Source: Leptospira fletcheri (lineage in GTDB: Bacteria; Spirochaetota; Leptospiria; Leptospirales; Leptospiraceae). From it: 64,000 bases of DNA. The number at the start of each line of letters is the position of its first letter. Position 1 is the stretch's first letter. Shown here in pieces: positions 39,051 through 49,690 of the stretch. The position numbers and the translations under genes are program-made. The notes under the pieces were generated by a model. The model made no database searches and had not been told where the DNA came from. It was given only the letters and a program-made list of their open reading frames with translations. The stretch lies in contig NZ_RQET01000004.1 of the NCBI RefSeq assembly GCF_004769195.1, positions 496,001-560,000 of the forward strand, written 5' to 3'.

Positions 39051-40016
39051 TCATTTCTCCAGAGGAAAATGACATAGAACCTTACGATCCGACCCGACGG
39101 GTTTCCAGTCCGGTTTGGCATGGGAACATATTTCCTGCGCTATGGGGCAACGGGGATGAAAGTGGCAACCGGAAGGTTTGCGAAGAATGCTGGGAACTTC
39201 CCCTTTTAGAGAAGGTTTCTTTTCCTTTCTATTTTCTATACTGAAAACGGATCCGAAAAGGGCTTGAGTATAAGGATGTGCGGGGCGCTCGAACACGTTG
39301 CGGGTATCACCGATTTCAACGATTCTACCCAAGTACATGACCGCTATCCTGTCGGAGATCGCTCGAACGATTCCGAGATCGTGAGAAATGAAAAGATAGG
39401 AAAGTCCGAAATGTTTTTTCAAATCCTGCAATAATAGTAGGACTTGGGCTTGTGTGGATACGTCCAAGGCCGACACTGCTTCGTCCAAAACGACGAATTC
39501 CGGTTTCAGGACAAGAGCTCTCGCGATCGCGATCCTTTGTCTCTGGCCGCCCGAAAATTCATGCGGATAACGTTCCAGTATATCGGAAGGAAGCCCGACT
39601 TTTTCCAGAATGTTTTTTACCTCTTCGACCGCGTCGTTTTTCGCTTCCTGTTTGTGGAGTAACAACCCTTCGATTAATATTTCCTTAATATTCATTCTCG
39701 GATTCAAAGAGGAATAAGGGTCCTGAAAAACGATTTGTATCTTCCGCCTAAATTGATGAAAACCCTTTTCGGACAAGGGCAATATATCCGTTTTTTCGTA
39801 AGAAATCTTTCCTGAATCCGGCTTTAATAAACGAAGTATTGCTCTGCCTAACGTGGATTTTCCGCAGCCGGATTCTCCGACTAAACCGAGCGTTTCCCCT
39901 TTTACGAGATCCAAGTTTAGATTTTCGACCGCTAACAATCTCTTTTTACTTCGGCCGAAGAACGTTTCCTTTCCGAATCCGACGGTCAGATCCCTGATTT
40001 CCAGTAGGGAATTCAT
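39051..40016 (-). CDS. Oligopeptide-type ABC transporter ATPase (OppF-like)
   Basis: A 321-residue ATPase with Walker [12 protein letters not shown] near residue 44, signature FSGGQRQRIAIARAL near 154, Walker B FVVLDEAVSALD near 174 and the switch His in LFISHD. The C-terminal Cys-containing tail (CHFHPRCPIAQEICSHAKPD) is the iron-sulfur or zinc-like motif of Opp/Dpp ATPases. It overlaps its upstream partner ATPase by 4 bases and precedes the AsmA-like gene. Confidence 0.93.
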   Translation of the reverse strand: MNSLLEIRDLTVGFGKETFFGRSKKRLLAVENLNLDLVKGETLGLVGESGCGKSTLGRAILRLLKPDSGKISYEKTDILPLSEKGFHQFRRKIQIVFQDPYSSLNPRMNIKEILIEGLLLHKQEAKNDAVEEVKNILEKVGLPSDILERYPHEFSGGQRQRIAIARALVLKPEFVVLDEAVSALDVSTQAQVLLLLQDLKKHFGLSYLFISHDLGIVRAISDRIAVMYLGRIVEIGDTRNVFERPAHPYTQALFGSVFSIENRKEKKPSLKGEVPSILRKPSGCHFHPRCPIAQEICSHAKPDWKPVGSDRKVLCHFPLEK

Positions 40017-41008
40017 TTGTTCTCTCCTTGTTTTGAGAGCAGGTAGCAGGCGGAATAATGCTCTGGACTTCCTGCAATAAGCAAGTTCGGCTTCGATGAT
40101 TCGCAGCGATCAAAAGCGGAGGAACAGCGATTTTGGTAGTGGCAACCTCTCGGATAACTACCGGGCGGAGGCACCCTTCCTTCTATGGTCCTAAAGGCGC
40201 CGGTTGCAGTGAATCTGGAAGGTAAAGAATTCAACAGGTCTCGGGTATAAGGATGTGAGGGTGACTCGATAACAGAATCCGTACTTCCTATCTCCGCGAC
40301 CCTGCCCGCGTACAACACGCAAATCTGGTCGGCGATATGACTGACTAGTCCGAAATCATGGGAGATAAATAGGACCGAAAGCCCGAACGCATCTTTCAGT
40401 TTCAGTAACAACTCTACGAGCTGTGCCTGCACCGTTACGTCCAAGGCGGAGGTAGGTTCGTCCGCGATCAACAATTTCGGGTCGCACATTAAGGCGGCAG
40501 CTATGCTTACCCTTTGCAGGATTCCTCCGCTGAGTTGGTGAGGATAAGAATTCATCCTGAGTTTTACGTCCGTGATTCCGACGGAAGAAAGAAGGTATTC
40601 CGCCTTCTCCTCCCCTTCTTTGCGGGAACCCATGGAATGGATCAGGAATCCTTCCGTCATCTGGTCTCCGATTTTTTGGAGAGGATCTAAGGAAGAAAAA
40701 GGTTCCTGGAAAACGTAAGAGATGTTTCTTCCCCGGACCGATTCCAATTCTTTAGAAGCGAGGGTCAGAAGATTTCTGGATTCGAAGAGAACCTCCCCGC
40801 CGGTAAAACGGAACAAATCCTTCGGAAGCAGTTTCGTCAGTGCCATGGAGCATACGGATTTTCCGCAACCGGATTCCCCGACTAGAGCCAACACTTTTCC
40901 CTTTTCCATCCGGAAGGAAAGGTCTTGTAAAAGAGGAACGTAGCCGTTTTCCGTTCGGAGTTCCAGAGAAAGATCGGTGACGGATAAAATCGTTTCTTCG
41001 GAAATCAT
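40013..41008 (-). CDS. Oligopeptide-type ABC transporter ATPase (OppD-like)
   Basis: A 331-residue ATPase with Walker [13 protein letters not shown] near residue 42, signature [15 protein letters not shown] near 160, Walker [13 protein letters not shown], and switch His in LFISHD. The C-terminal Cys tail ([14 protein letters not shown]) matches the Opp/Dpp group. In E. coli YejF both ATPase halves are fused; here they are two genes. Overlaps both neighbours by 4 bases. Confidence 0.93.
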   Translation of the reverse strand: MISEETILSVTDLSLELRTENGYVPLLQDLSFRMEKGKVLALVGESGCGKSVCSMALTKLLPKDLFRFTGGEVLFESRNLLTLASKELESVRGRNISYVFQEPFSSLDPLQKIGDQMTEGFLIHSMGSRKEGEEKAEYLLSSVGITDVKLRMNSYPHQLSGGILQRVSIAAALMCDPKLLIADEPTSALDVTVQAQLVELLLKLKDAFGLSVLFISHDFGLVSHIADQICVLYAGRVAEIGSTDSVIESPSHPYTRDLLNSLPSRFTATGAFRTIEGRVPPPGSYPRGCHYQNRCSSAFDRCESSKPNLLIAGSPEHYSACYLLSKQGENK

Positions 41009-42042
41009 TCGTACGTCGTCCTTTCCTTGGCATCAAAGGAATCTCTTAAACCTTCCCCGACAAAAGAGGTAAGAAGTATGGTCATTGCCAAAGCGGATGA
41101 AGGAAAAGTGATCAACCACCAAGCTCTTAGATTTTCCCTTCCCTGCCCGATCATCTCGCCCCAGGAAGGATTCGGGGCGGGAATTCCATACCCTAAAAAA
41201 TCCAAGGCACTTAAAATTCCCACCGCACCGATCAGAGTGAAAGGTAAAAAGGTCAACAAAGGAGTGATCGCATTCGGAAGAATGTGATTCCACATGATCT
41301 TCCAAGAGCTCGCTCCGAGTGCTCTCGCCGCGTCCACGTACGTTTGGGTCTTGAGTTTGTAGAATTCTCCTCTCATATACGCACTGATTCCGATCCAGCT
41401 CAATGCGGCATAGGTTATCAGAAGAACGAAAAATCCGCGTCCAAAAAAGGAGCCCATGATCAGGATCAGATATAAGAACGGTATAGCTGACAGGATTTCG
41501 ATGATTCTTTGCAATACGATATCCGTCCTTTTTCCGAAATATCCCTGCACACCGCCAACGATGGTTCCGAGTAAAAGTTCGACGACGACCAATACCAAAC
41601 CGAAACTCATCGAATTCCGGTACGCGTAAAAAATTCGGGTAAATACGTCCCTTCCTCGATCATCTGTTCCGAGCCAGTGTCGTTTTCCCGGCGCCGAAGG
41701 AGGAGCGTCGTCGCCTTCCAAACTTTCCAAATTATCTTCGTTGTACCCGTACGGAATCGGAGGAAACAGGATCCAATTTTTGCCCTGCTGAAAATCGGAT
41801 CTCTTGGCCAACTTTTTATAATTGGGAGAAGTGAGATTGACACCTCCGAAAGCTTCGTCCGTATAAAAGGAAAAAATCGGGAAATAAAATCGGTCCGAAT
41901 AGGAAACGACCCAAGGTTGATTGTTGGCAAGCGCCGGAGCTAAAACGGAGATCCCGTACGTTACGATTAGGATCCAGAGAGAAATCCATGCCCGCCGATT
42001 GGATCGAAATTTTTTAAAACGTCTTTCGAACAACGAATTCAT
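41005..42042 (-). CDS. yejE: Peptide ABC transporter permease, YejE/OppC type
   Basis: A 345-residue inner-membrane permease. The start ([15 protein letters not shown]) and the following extracytoplasmic segment (YYFP-like [16 protein letters not shown], then [15 protein letters not shown]) are typical of Yej[14 protein letters not shown] and the cytoplasmic EAA-like loop ([19 protein letters not shown] near 250) are intact. Six helices are predicted. Partners are the YejB-like gene before it and the ATPases after it. Confidence 0.9.
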   Translation of the reverse strand: MNSLFERRFKKFRSNRRAWISLWILIVTYGISVLAPALANNQPWVVSYSDRFYFPIFSFYTDEAFGGVNLTSPNYKKLAKRSDFQQGKNWILFPPIPYGYNEDNLESLEGDDAPPSAPGKRHWLGTDDRGRDVFTRIFYAYRNSMSFGLVLVVVELLLGTIVGGVQGYFGKRTDIVLQRIIEILSAIPFLYLILIMGSFFGRGFFVLLITYAALSWIGISAYMRGEFYKLKTQTYVDAARALGASSWKIMWNHILPNAITPLLTFLPFTLIGAVGILSALDFLGYGIPAPNPSWGEMIGQGRENLRAWWLITFPSSALAMTILLTSFVGEGLRDSFDAKERTTYE

Positions 42043-43052
42043 GCTTCGAAATTAATCCTTGGATCGATCAGTACGTAGCAAATGTCCGAAAGGATATTGC
42101 CGAAAAGAGCGAGCAAACTCTGAATCAACAGGAGACCCATCATCAGGTCCGTATCGCGTTCCGTCACGGCTTGAAAACTCAAGAGTCCCATCCCGTCTAT
42201 GTTGAATACCAACTCGATGATCAAAGAACCGGCTAATACCAGGCTGATATTGGATCCGAATCCGGTAGCGATCGGAATCAAACTATTGCGGAATGCATGC
42301 CTAAACACCGCTTCCTTAAAAGACATTCCTTTGGCCACGGCGGTACGAACGTATTCTTTAGAGATCTGATCCAATAGGGAATTTTTCATCAAGAGAGTAA
42401 GAACGGCAAAGGAACCGGAAACATAACAGATTACCGGGAGAAACATGTGCGATAGACGGTCTTGAATCCGATCGAAAAATCCGAGGGATTCGTATTCGTC
42501 CGAGACTTCGTGACCTAACGGAAACCAGGAAAATACCTCTCCGGAAGCGAAGACATAGAGCAAAAGCATGGCCAGGGCAAAGACCGGAATGGAATAGGCG
42601 AGTAGGATCAAAATGCTGGTTCCGGAATCGAATGCTTCTCCGCTACGAAGCGCTTTCGTGATTCCGAGCGGAATGCAGATCAGATAGGACAGCAAGAACC
42701 CGGAAAGACCGAAAGTGATCGATACGGGAATTTTTTCCGCGATGAGTTCCGAGACGGGACGGGAATGCAATCTCGACTCGCCGAGATCGAAATGGAGAAT
42801 GTCTTTCAGCCAAAAGAGATAGGCTATCGGAATCGGTTGGTCTAGATGAAGACGCTTTTTTAAAAGATCGATCTCTTCTTGGCTGATCTGATTTGCCTGC
42901 GCTCCTTGGAGGCTGGCATATCCCCTGATTTTCGCAATCTCTCTTTCCAGAGGTCCGCCCGGCGCCAAGTGAGAAAGGATGAAAACAAGAAAGGTGATTC
43001 CGAGAAGGGTCGGAAGGATCAACACGATTCGCTTTAGAAAATAATTTCCCAC
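42039..43052 (-). CDS. yejB: Peptide ABC transporter permease, YejB/OppB type
   Basis: A 337-residue inner-membrane permease; the N-terminus ([20 protein letters not shown], then [17 protein letters not shown]) matches YejB. The cytoplasmic loop [22 protein letters not shown] near residue 235, in two parts, couples to the ATPase. The GTG start has GAGGAG upstream. It is the first gene of the transporter run. No periplasmic substrate-binding protein gene adjoins; the AttH-like gene 113 bases upstream is on the same strand. Confidence 0.9.
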   Translation of the reverse strand: MGNYFLKRIVLILPTLLGITFLVFILSHLAPGGPLEREIAKIRGYASLQGAQANQISQEEIDLLKKRLHLDQPIPIAYLFWLKDILHFDLGESRLHSRPVSELIAEKIPVSITFGLSGFLLSYLICIPLGITKALRSGEAFDSGTSILILLAYSIPVFALAMLLLYVFASGEVFSWFPLGHEVSDEYESLGFFDRIQDRLSHMFLPVICYVSGSFAVLTLLMKNSLLDQISKEYVRTAVAKGMSFKEAVFRHAFRNSLIPIATGFGSNISLVLAGSLIIELVFNIDGMGLLSFQAVTERDTDLMMGLLLIQSLLALFGNILSDICYVLIDPRINFEA

Positions 43053-43165
43053 GCCGGTCTCCTCAAAGAATCCTATATCCGAATCCTAGATATCCGGCTA
43101 TTTTTCCGAAATGCTTGCTAAGGATAAAGATTTTTTCGACCGGTTTTGCCGACTTTGGATCGCTT

Positions 43166-44344
43166 CTAACGACTTCCTTTGAGTTCTAGATAACCCTTCC
43201 CTGAGACAGGTTTTCCGTCCTTCCAACCCTTGACTTCGATTCCGCCTTCCCAATAGATCAATCCGGAAGTTTGTCTAGCGTCGAATTCCTGGTCTTCGAA
43301 TTTCGGCGAGATTTCCAATTTTAACGTTTCGGTTTCAATGGTCCAATGCAACCGATACGAAATTCCGGTTTTGGAGCTGGTCCAAGATTGCGGTTTTGCC
43401 CGAAAAAGGAGCTGGCCTTCTTTGTCTAAAGAAAGGACTTCGCCTTCTTTGTTTCGGATCGTACCGAACGTTTCGGACGGTTCTCCCTGACCGGAACGGA
43501 AATTGAATGCCATTACATCCGAACCGTCGTCGAGCTGGATACAGATCCAATCCCAGGAGTTTTCCTTGGAGGAAAGATCGGAACGGGAATCCGGGGAATT
43601 CTCCGGACTGCTCCATTCGTGGTCCATCCATGTCTGTCCCGATTGGACCGCATATTCCTTTCCGTCCAAGTACATCGTACCTTTTGTTTCCAATCTAGGA
43701 ATGCTATAGTAATAGGAATAGAATCCCGGACGATTCCTGCTTTTGAGTGATTTTCCTCTGTTTCCGTGGAGAAGGATGTTTTCCGTTTTGCCTTTCAGAT
43801 CCAGTTCGATTCCAAAGCCGGGTTCTTCTCGGGGAAAGGCACTGATTCGAAACGAAGCTGGACCCAAAACCTCCAGCCGATAATCCCCGCTCCAAATCGA
43901 ACGCTTATCCTGACCGGCAAGATTCCCGAGTTCCCTCTCCAGAACCTGAGCCGTTTTATGAATTTTATTTCGCATATCGGAGATTGCAAAATGAACAGGA
44001 TAAACGGTGACTTTCGACCCGAAATACGCCCGAAAGAAGCTCAATTCGTAACCCATGGGGCCGGAATCCGTTTCCAGAATTCCCACAAAATAACACCATT
44101 CCACCCGATACCCGGCATGAAAGAAATGATCCTGCGGAAATTTAAAAGATTTCTGGTGTTCCGTTTTCGGACTCGCCGCCAGTTTCCCCGGACCTAAAAC
44201 GATTGCATTCTCAGCATTCAGGTGAGTAACGAGTAAAAGAAGAAACAATAAGAGACATACTTGCGCACGTCGGATTTTCGGTTCGTATCTTCGGGGATCG
44301 ACTCCATGTTTTCGAGATTCAGTCTGGGGTACTTCGATGGCCAT
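43166..44344 (-). CDS. AttH/CrtC-like lipocalin-type protein
   Basis: A 392-residue protein of the AttH (carotenoid 1,2-hydratase-like) group. Typical pieces are FPQDHFFHAGYRVEWCYFVG near residue 69 and QTWMDHEWSS near 237. The hydrophobic segment VCLLLFLLLLVTHLNA at residues 29-44 looks like a signal peptide, but a polar stretch of 28 residues precedes it, so either the start is wrong or the protein is a type II membrane protein. I found no better start inside. Role unknown; families like this often sit with membrane transport or lipid genes. It is transcribed in the same direction as the YejBE-type transporter that follows. Confidence 0.78.
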   Translation of the reverse strand: MAIEVPQTESRKHGVDPRRYEPKIRRAQVCLLLFLLLLVTHLNAENAIVLGPGKLAASPKTEHQKSFKFPQDHFFHAGYRVEWCYFVGILETDSGPMGYELSFFRAYFGSKVTVYPVHFAISDMRNKIHKTAQVLERELGNLAGQDKRSIWSGDYRLEVLGPASFRISAFPREEPGFGIELDLKGKTENILLHGNRGKSLKSRNRPGFYSYYYSIPRLETKGTMYLDGKEYAVQSGQTWMDHEWSSPENSPDSRSDLSSKENSWDWICIQLDDGSDVMAFNFRSGQGEPSETFGTIRNKEGEVLSLDKEGQLLFRAKPQSWTSSKTGISYRLHWTIETETLKLEISPKFEDQEFDARQTSGLIYWEGGIEVKGWKDGKPVSGKGYLELKGSR

Positions 44345-44570
44345 ATTTTATCCGGTTATGATATTTCGAATTTCGGATCCGACAGAATCCTTCATTATGC
44401 TTAAAATTCCTGCCAAGCGAAAATCGGATTCGGCCGCACATTTTAGCCGATTTGTGATAAAAGTCCAATTTTTACCCGATTCCAATCTTTGGACTCTTTC
44501 CTTTTAGGCTGCTCTGTCGTCTAGACCAAATTCTACTTGTTCGATTGGGGCCAATCCGCCCAATTGCTTT

Positions 44571-45542
44571 ATGTCAACCCTCACTCCGCGAAGCGAACGA
44601 AAGAAGGTCAAAAAATTCTTTCAGTACATCTTGACTAGATTTGTCGTTGGCTTCCTGTCCTTTTTTCCCTACAAGTTACGAGCTCGAATTCTATTTTCGC
44701 TCGTACTCTTGCTGAGTAAATTCACCGGTGCCGTTCGAAATAGGATCGAGCGACATGTGCGGATGGTTTTTCCGGAAAAGTCGGATTCCGAAATCAAAGG
44801 GTTGGTCTCCCATAATCTCAAAAATCTAGCGAATATGGCCAATGAGTTTTGTCAGGAACCTAGGATGAATCGCGGGTTCCTAGAAAACTGGGTCTCGCTT
44901 CTGCCGGACCCGGAAACTCATAGCAGGCTTTTGGAGAAAGGCGGTATTTTGATTCTCGGCCATCTTGGAAATTGGGAAACAATGGGCGTGTCCGCCTGCT
45001 ATTCCGCTCCGGAAAACGATCTCTACGTTTTTGCAAAGAGGCAGAGCAATCCCTGGTCCAACCGATGGATCGAAAATACGCGAGCTACGCAACGGATTAA
45101 ATTGGTGTATACCGACGAAAGCCCCAGAAAAGCTCTGGGGTTGTTAAAAAAGGGAAAATTAGTCGCATTCATTTCGGACCAGGATGCGGGGAAAAACGGG
45201 ACCTTCTTTCCGTTTCTAGGTCGTTTAGCATCCACGTTTCTAGGACCTGCGACTTTCGCCCGTATGACGGACGTACCGATCCTGTTTTGCAGCAGTTGGT
45301 ACGACGATTCGGGGAAATTGTATTTTTATATCGAGGAATTTGAAAGGCCGAAGTCGGACCCGAGACAGGATCCCGAAAAATGGGAAAAAGAATTCACGTA
45401 TCGATGGGTCCGACGACTGGAAGAGGAAGTCAGAAAGCACCCTGCCGATTATTTTTGGCTTCATAGAAGATGGCATACTCGGCCGGAAAATGAGACCGAA
45501 CTTTCCAGGTTTTGGGAAGGCTTTCTTTTAAGTCCGGATTAA
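44571..45542 (+). CDS. Lipid A biosynthesis acyltransferase (LpxL/HtrB family)
   Basis: A 323-residue inner-membrane enzyme that adds a secondary acyl chain to lipid A or a related lipid. The N-terminal helix (FVVGFLSFFPYKLRA) anchors it. The catalytic HxxxxE motif is in ILGHLGNWETMG near residue 126, followed by the FAKRQSNPWSNRW and SDQDAGKNGTFFPF blocks of the family. The C-terminal PADYFWLHRRWHTRP block is also typical. It diverges from the AttH-like gene across 226 bases in which I see nothing definite. Confidence 0.9.
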   Translation: MSTLTPRSERKKVKKFFQYILTRFVVGFLSFFPYKLRARILFSLVLLLSKFTGAVRNRIERHVRMVFPEKSDSEIKGLVSHNLKNLANMANEFCQEPRMNRGFLENWVSLLPDPETHSRLLEKGGILILGHLGNWETMGVSACYSAPENDLYVFAKRQSNPWSNRWIENTRATQRIKLVYTDESPRKALGLLKKGKLVAFISDQDAGKNGTFFPFLGRLASTFLGPATFARMTDVPILFCSSWYDDSGKLYFYIEEFERPKSDPRQDPEKWEKEFTYRWVRRLEEEVRKHPADYFWLHRRWHTRPENETELSRFWEGFLLSPD

Positions 45543-45649
45543 ACCCGGAGTGTTAAAGTAAACATTTGTTGAATGCGTACCTTCTCGGAGGTGGAAAAAG
45601 AATTTTCTTCCGGAGAGTTCCGACGTATGATCTGAGAAAAGGAACGTCG

Positions 45650-46570
45650 ATGTCGATCCTAGGAAAGTTTCTCCCGCTTCTGTTTCTTCCGGTCTTTTTT
45701 CAATGTGATCGTCCGGATACAGCTTCGGCTCCACTGGTAAATGCGAAGCAATTTTCGGAATACTGGGATTCCGGACTTGCAGAGATCGCTACATATGATC
45801 TTTCACAGGCACGGTATGGAAAGATCCATAAAGGGATTGCCACTCTCATTTTCGTTCACGAAGGATTTTCGGGGAAAAAACAGGTAAAATCGGATTCTCC
45901 GGACGACCCATCCGGTGGCATCATTCCCGTGCTCAAGCTGAACATGACCAAGGATTTTTTGACGGGTGTGTACCCGTACAAATTGATGCTTTCCGTCTTT
46001 ACTCCTAGGACATCGTTACCTTCTAGCATCAAAGAAGTCGCAAGCATTCAGGAATGGTGCGGAACGACTTTTTTACAGATGAACCGAAAAGAGAACGGCT
46101 ACGATTTCGTTTCCTATTCTTATTTCGAATCGGAAGGGGACAAAAAAGGAAGGATCGAAAATTCGATTCTGGAGGACGAACTTTGGAACCGGATCAGGCT
46201 CGCACCGGAAAAATTACCGCAAGGAAAGATCCGAATTTTTCCCAGCGCGTTTTATCTTCGCTTCTCTCATAGAGATTTGGCTTCGGTATTTGCCGAAGCC
46301 AAAACTGAAATCGTCGATACACGGATGAATCGATACATAATTCGAAACCTCGGATGGGATAGAACTCTGAAAATCGAATTTGAATCAGCGTTTCCGCATC
46401 GGATCCTAGGTTGGGAAGAAGAATACCCCGATTCCGATTTTCTTTCCCCGGCTCAAAAGTTGGTTACAAAGGCGACGAGAAGAGGTTTTACTAGGATGGC
46501 CTACTGGGAAAAACACTTTCCTCCCGACCGATCGCTTCGTTCGGAATTGCGTCTTTCTACCAACGAATGA
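45650..46570 (+). CDS. Putative lipoprotein of unknown function
   Basis: A 306-residue protein with a signal sequence MSILGKFLPLLFLPVFFQC; the Cys after FFQ would be the lipidated residue of a loose spirochaete-type lipobox. The mature part is of mixed composition, with no repeats and no domain I recognise. ATG at 45650 is chosen since it starts the signal peptide; the open frame reaches back to 45566. It lies 107 bases after the acyltransferase gene and may be co-transcribed with it. Confidence 0.7.
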   Translation: MSILGKFLPLLFLPVFFQCDRPDTASAPLVNAKQFSEYWDSGLAEIATYDLSQARYGKIHKGIATLIFVHEGFSGKKQVKSDSPDDPSGGIIPVLKLNMTKDFLTGVYPYKLMLSVFTPRTSLPSSIKEVASIQEWCGTTFLQMNRKENGYDFVSYSYFESEGDKKGRIENSILEDELWNRIRLAPEKLPQGKIRIFPSAFYLRFSHRDLASVFAEAKTEIVDTRMNRYIIRNLGWDRTLKIEFESAFPHRILGWEEEYPDSDFLSPAQKLVTKATRRGFTRMAYWEKHFPPDRSLRSELRLSTNE

Positions 46571-46791
46571 CGAATGCTGAGTTGAGGGGTTAAAAAATAA
46601 GACGAGACATAATGAGGACATCCTTGCTTTCTCTTTTTCCTTTTTTTTTAAAATTCTCTGTTCCGGACGGTGGGCTGCTAGAATCTTGGTACAGAGAAAC
46701 GATTATATCTTACAAAAAATCCAATATATAAAACTTTTGTGCAGTATATTAGTCAAACCGTCATAGTACATTCAGTGGCAGGGTAAGTTCA

Positions 46792-47523
46792 ATGGATCCG
46801 AAGGAGCTGGAAAATCGAATCAAAGGAATGGGATTGGAAGAATCCCTGGCTTGGATCGACAAAGAATTTCCGGGAACCGCCGTTTTTTCAACCAGTTTCG
46901 GCTTGGAAGACCAGGCGATCACGCACGCAATCTATTCCCAAAATCTGGGAATCCGCATTTTTACCTTAGATACCGGTCGACTTTTCAGCGAAACGTACGA
47001 GCTCCACAAGCGTACCAACGGAATGTACGGGAAAAAAATCCAAACCTTCTTTCCGGATTCGGAAGACGTAGAGAAACTCGTGAATGAAAAAGGGCCGGAT
47101 TCCTTTTATGATTCGATCGAGAATCGAAAAGAATGCTGCCATATCCGTAAGGTTCTTCCTTTGAATCGAGCCTTGGAAGGTGCCGCTCTTTGGATTACCG
47201 GGATTCGGGGAGAGCAATCCGGTTCGCGCGAGGACTTACCGAAAGTAGAGTTGGACCAAGCCAGAAATATATTAAAATTTCATCCGATTCTAGATTGGAC
47301 TTGGGAAGATACCAAGGCCTATGTGGAAGCTAATGGGGTGCCTTACAATCCTCTTCATGACAAAGGATATCCGAGCATCGGTTGTGCTCCTTGCACAAGA
47401 GCCGTACTTCCTGGAGAGGATTCCAGAGCGGGACGCTGGTGGTGGGAGAACGAATCCACAAAGGAATGCGGTCTCCATTGGGTGGACGGAAAATTAGTTC
47501 GTAAAAAAGGATCGCAAGTATGA
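46792..47523 (+). CDS. cysH: Assimilatory APS reductase, iron-sulfur type
   Basis: Reduces adenylyl sulfate to sulfite with thioredoxin. The 243-residue protein has the PP-loop region TSFGLEDQAITHAI near residue 34, RKECCHIRKVLPL near 108, and GCAPCTRAV near 200. The paired CC and CxxC bind a 4Fe-4S cluster and mark the APS-specific form; the catalytic Cys is in KECGLH near the end. This agrees with the absence of an APS kinase in the operon. It is the first gene of the sulfate operon and overlaps cysD by 4 bases. The AT-rich region before it (46571-46791) probably holds the promoter. Confidence 0.93.
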   Translation: MDPKELENRIKGMGLEESLAWIDKEFPGTAVFSTSFGLEDQAITHAIYSQNLGIRIFTLDTGRLFSETYELHKRTNGMYGKKIQTFFPDSEDVEKLVNEKGPDSFYDSIENRKECCHIRKVLPLNRALEGAALWITGIRGEQSGSREDLPKVELDQARNILKFHPILDWTWEDTKAYVEANGVPYNPLHDKGYPSIGCAPCTRAVLPGEDSRAGRWWWENESTKECGLHWVDGKLVRKKGSQV

Positions 47524-48428
47524 CTACCCGTACTCGCCTATCGCATCTGCAGCAACTGGAAGCGGAATCGATCTATATTTTAAGGGAAGTGGCCGCGCAA
47601 TTCGAACGCCCTGCTCTGTTATTTTCCGGAGGAAAGGACTCCATCACGCTAGTCCATCTCGCCTTAAAAGCGTTCCGGCCCGGAAGATTCCCTTTTCCCT
47701 TAGTTCATATAGATACCGGTCATAATTTTCAAGAGGCCTTGGATTTCCGGGACAGGCTGGCGCAAAAGATCGGGGAAAAACTGATCGTGCGTTACGTTCA
47801 GGACTCGATAGACCAAGGAAAGGCTGTGGAGGAAAAGGGGAAATTTCCGAGTAGAAACGGAATCCAAACCGTTACCCTCCTGGATACGATCGCGGAATTT
47901 AAATTCGACGCTTGTATCGGAGGCGCAAGAAGGGACGAAGAAAAAGCCAGGGCGAAGGAACGAGTTTTTTCCGTGAGAGACGAATTCGGAGGTTGGGATC
48001 CGAAACTGCAGCGTCCAGAGCTATGGAATATTTATAACGGAAAAATCCACGTAGGAGAAAACGTCAGGGTGTTTCCGATCAGTAACTGGACGGAACTGGA
48101 CGTTTGGGAATACATCAAGGCGGAAAATATCGAATTGCCTTCCCTGTACTTCTCCCACAGGCGTCAGATCGTCTGGAGAGAAAATCTGATTTTTCCGGTC
48201 TCGGAATTCGTAACGTTGGATTCCGGAGATCAGGTGGAGGAAAGGACGGTCCGCTTCCGAACGGTAGGCGACATGACTTGTACGGCCGCCGTCGAATCCG
48301 AGGCAAATTCTTTAGACGATATCATACGAGAAATACAGACCTCCAGAACGACGGAACGCGGGTCCCGTTTAGACGATAAGAGATCCGAAGCTGCTATGGA
48401 AGAACGGAAACGGGGAGGATATTTCTGA
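47520..48428 (+). CDS. cysD: Sulfate adenylyltransferase small subunit
   Basis: CysD, with the GTPase CysN, forms APS from sulfate and ATP. The 302-residue protein has the PP-loop LLFSGGKDSITLVHLALKAF near residue 31, HIDTGHNFQEAL near 74, and GGARRDEEKARAKERVFSVR near 137. It overlaps cysH by 4 bases and cysN by 1. Confidence 0.96.
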   Translation: MTTRTRLSHLQQLEAESIYILREVAAQFERPALLFSGGKDSITLVHLALKAFRPGRFPFPLVHIDTGHNFQEALDFRDRLAQKIGEKLIVRYVQDSIDQGKAVEEKGKFPSRNGIQTVTLLDTIAEFKFDACIGGARRDEEKARAKERVFSVRDEFGGWDPKLQRPELWNIYNGKIHVGENVRVFPISNWTELDVWEYIKAENIELPSLYFSHRRQIVWRENLIFPVSEFVTLDSGDQVEERTVRFRTVGDMTCTAAVESEANSLDDIIREIQTSRTTERGSRLDDKRSEAAMEERKRGGYF

Positions 48429-49666
48429 TGGATCTATTGCGTTTCATCACTGCAGGCAGCGTGGACGACGGAAAGTCCACCCTGATAGGAAGGTTGTTGT
48501 ACGACAGTAAGTCCGTTTTTCAGGACCAATTGGAAGCCATAGAAAGAGCCGGTCAGGTCAACGGACAGGTGAATCTCGCTCTTCTGACAGATGGATTAAA
48601 GGCGGAAAGAGAACAGGGAATCACGATCGACGTCGCGTACAAATACTTCTCCACTCCTAAAAGGAAATTCATCATTGCGGATGCGCCCGGTCACGTTCAA
48701 TACACCCGAAATATGGTAACCGGAGCTTCCAACGTGGATCTGGCGATCATCCTTGTCGACGCTAGAAAGGGAGTGATCGAACAGACCTACAGGCATTCTT
48801 ATATCGTCTCTTTACTCCGGATTCCTTATATCGTAGTCTGCGTGAATAAAATGGACTTGGTGGAATTCTCCCAAAATAGATTCGAAGAGATTAAAGCGGA
48901 ATATCTTAGATTCGCAGCCGAATTGGGTATTAAAGAAATCGAATTTATTCCTATTTCTGCTCTGAACGGTGATAACGTGGTGGATCCGTCGCAAGGAATG
49001 CCATGGTGGAAAGGAAATACCTTGCTCGGATATTTGGAGGAGATCAATATAGAGTCCGACGAAAGCAAGCAGGAAACCAGATTTCCAGTTCAGTATGTGA
49101 TCCGCCCGCAGACCGAGGAGTTCCACGATTATCGGGGTTATGCCGGTCAGATCCGCAGCGGAATCTTCAGGCGCGGAGATGAGATTTCGGTCTTACCGAG
49201 CGGACTGAAATCCAGAATCAAATCCATAGATACGCATGAGGGAAGTGTGGAAGAAGCTTTCGCTCCTATGTCCGTGACCATATTACTCGAGGACGAGATC
49301 GATATCGGTCGCGGCGATATGATCGTACTTTCCGGTTCTCCTCCTATCGTTTCTCAAGATTTGGAAGCGGATATATGCTGGATGGATACCAAAGCGCTGG
49401 TTCCCGGGAATAAGTATCTTCTTCGACAAACGACTGGCTCCGTTAAATCCGCTGTTCGCGAAATTTCCTTTAGGATAGAAACCCAGACCCATGAAAAAGT
49501 GGAAGTATCGCAGTTAGGGCTAAACGAGATCGGTAGGATTAAAATCCGTACAGCAAAACCGATCGCCTTCGACAAGTATTCGAAAAACCGAGGAACGGGA
49601 AGTTTCGTTTTGGTGGATGAAGGAACGAATAATACGGTCGGAGCCGGAATGATTTCCGGTTCTTAG
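48428..49666 (+). CDS. cysN: Sulfate adenylyltransferase GTPase subunit
   Basis: A 412-residue elongation-factor-like GTPase that powers APS formation by CysD. Motifs: G1 GSVDDGKST near residue 10, G2/G3 EQGITIDVAYKYFSTP and DAPGHVQYTRNM near 82, and G4 NKMD near 137. There is no C-terminal APS kinase (CysC) domain, unlike the fused NodQ type. The start overlaps the cysD stop by one base. Confidence 0.95.
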   Translation: MDLLRFITAGSVDDGKSTLIGRLLYDSKSVFQDQLEAIERAGQVNGQVNLALLTDGLKAEREQGITIDVAYKYFSTPKRKFIIADAPGHVQYTRNMVTGASNVDLAIILVDARKGVIEQTYRHSYIVSLLRIPYIVVCVNKMDLVEFSQNRFEEIKAEYLRFAAELGIKEIEFIPISALNGDNVVDPSQGMPWWKGNTLLGYLEEINIESDESKQETRFPVQYVIRPQTEEFHDYRGYAGQIRSGIFRRGDEISVLPSGLKSRIKSIDTHEGSVEEAFAPMSVTILLEDEIDIGRGDMIVLSGSPPIVSQDLEADICWMDTKALVPGNKYLLRQTTGSVKSAVREISFRIETQTHEKVEVSQLGLNEIGRIKIRTAKPIAFDKYSKNRGTGSFVLVDEGTNNTVGAGMISGS

Positions 49667-49690
49667 AGAATCGGAGATTAGAAAAAACGA

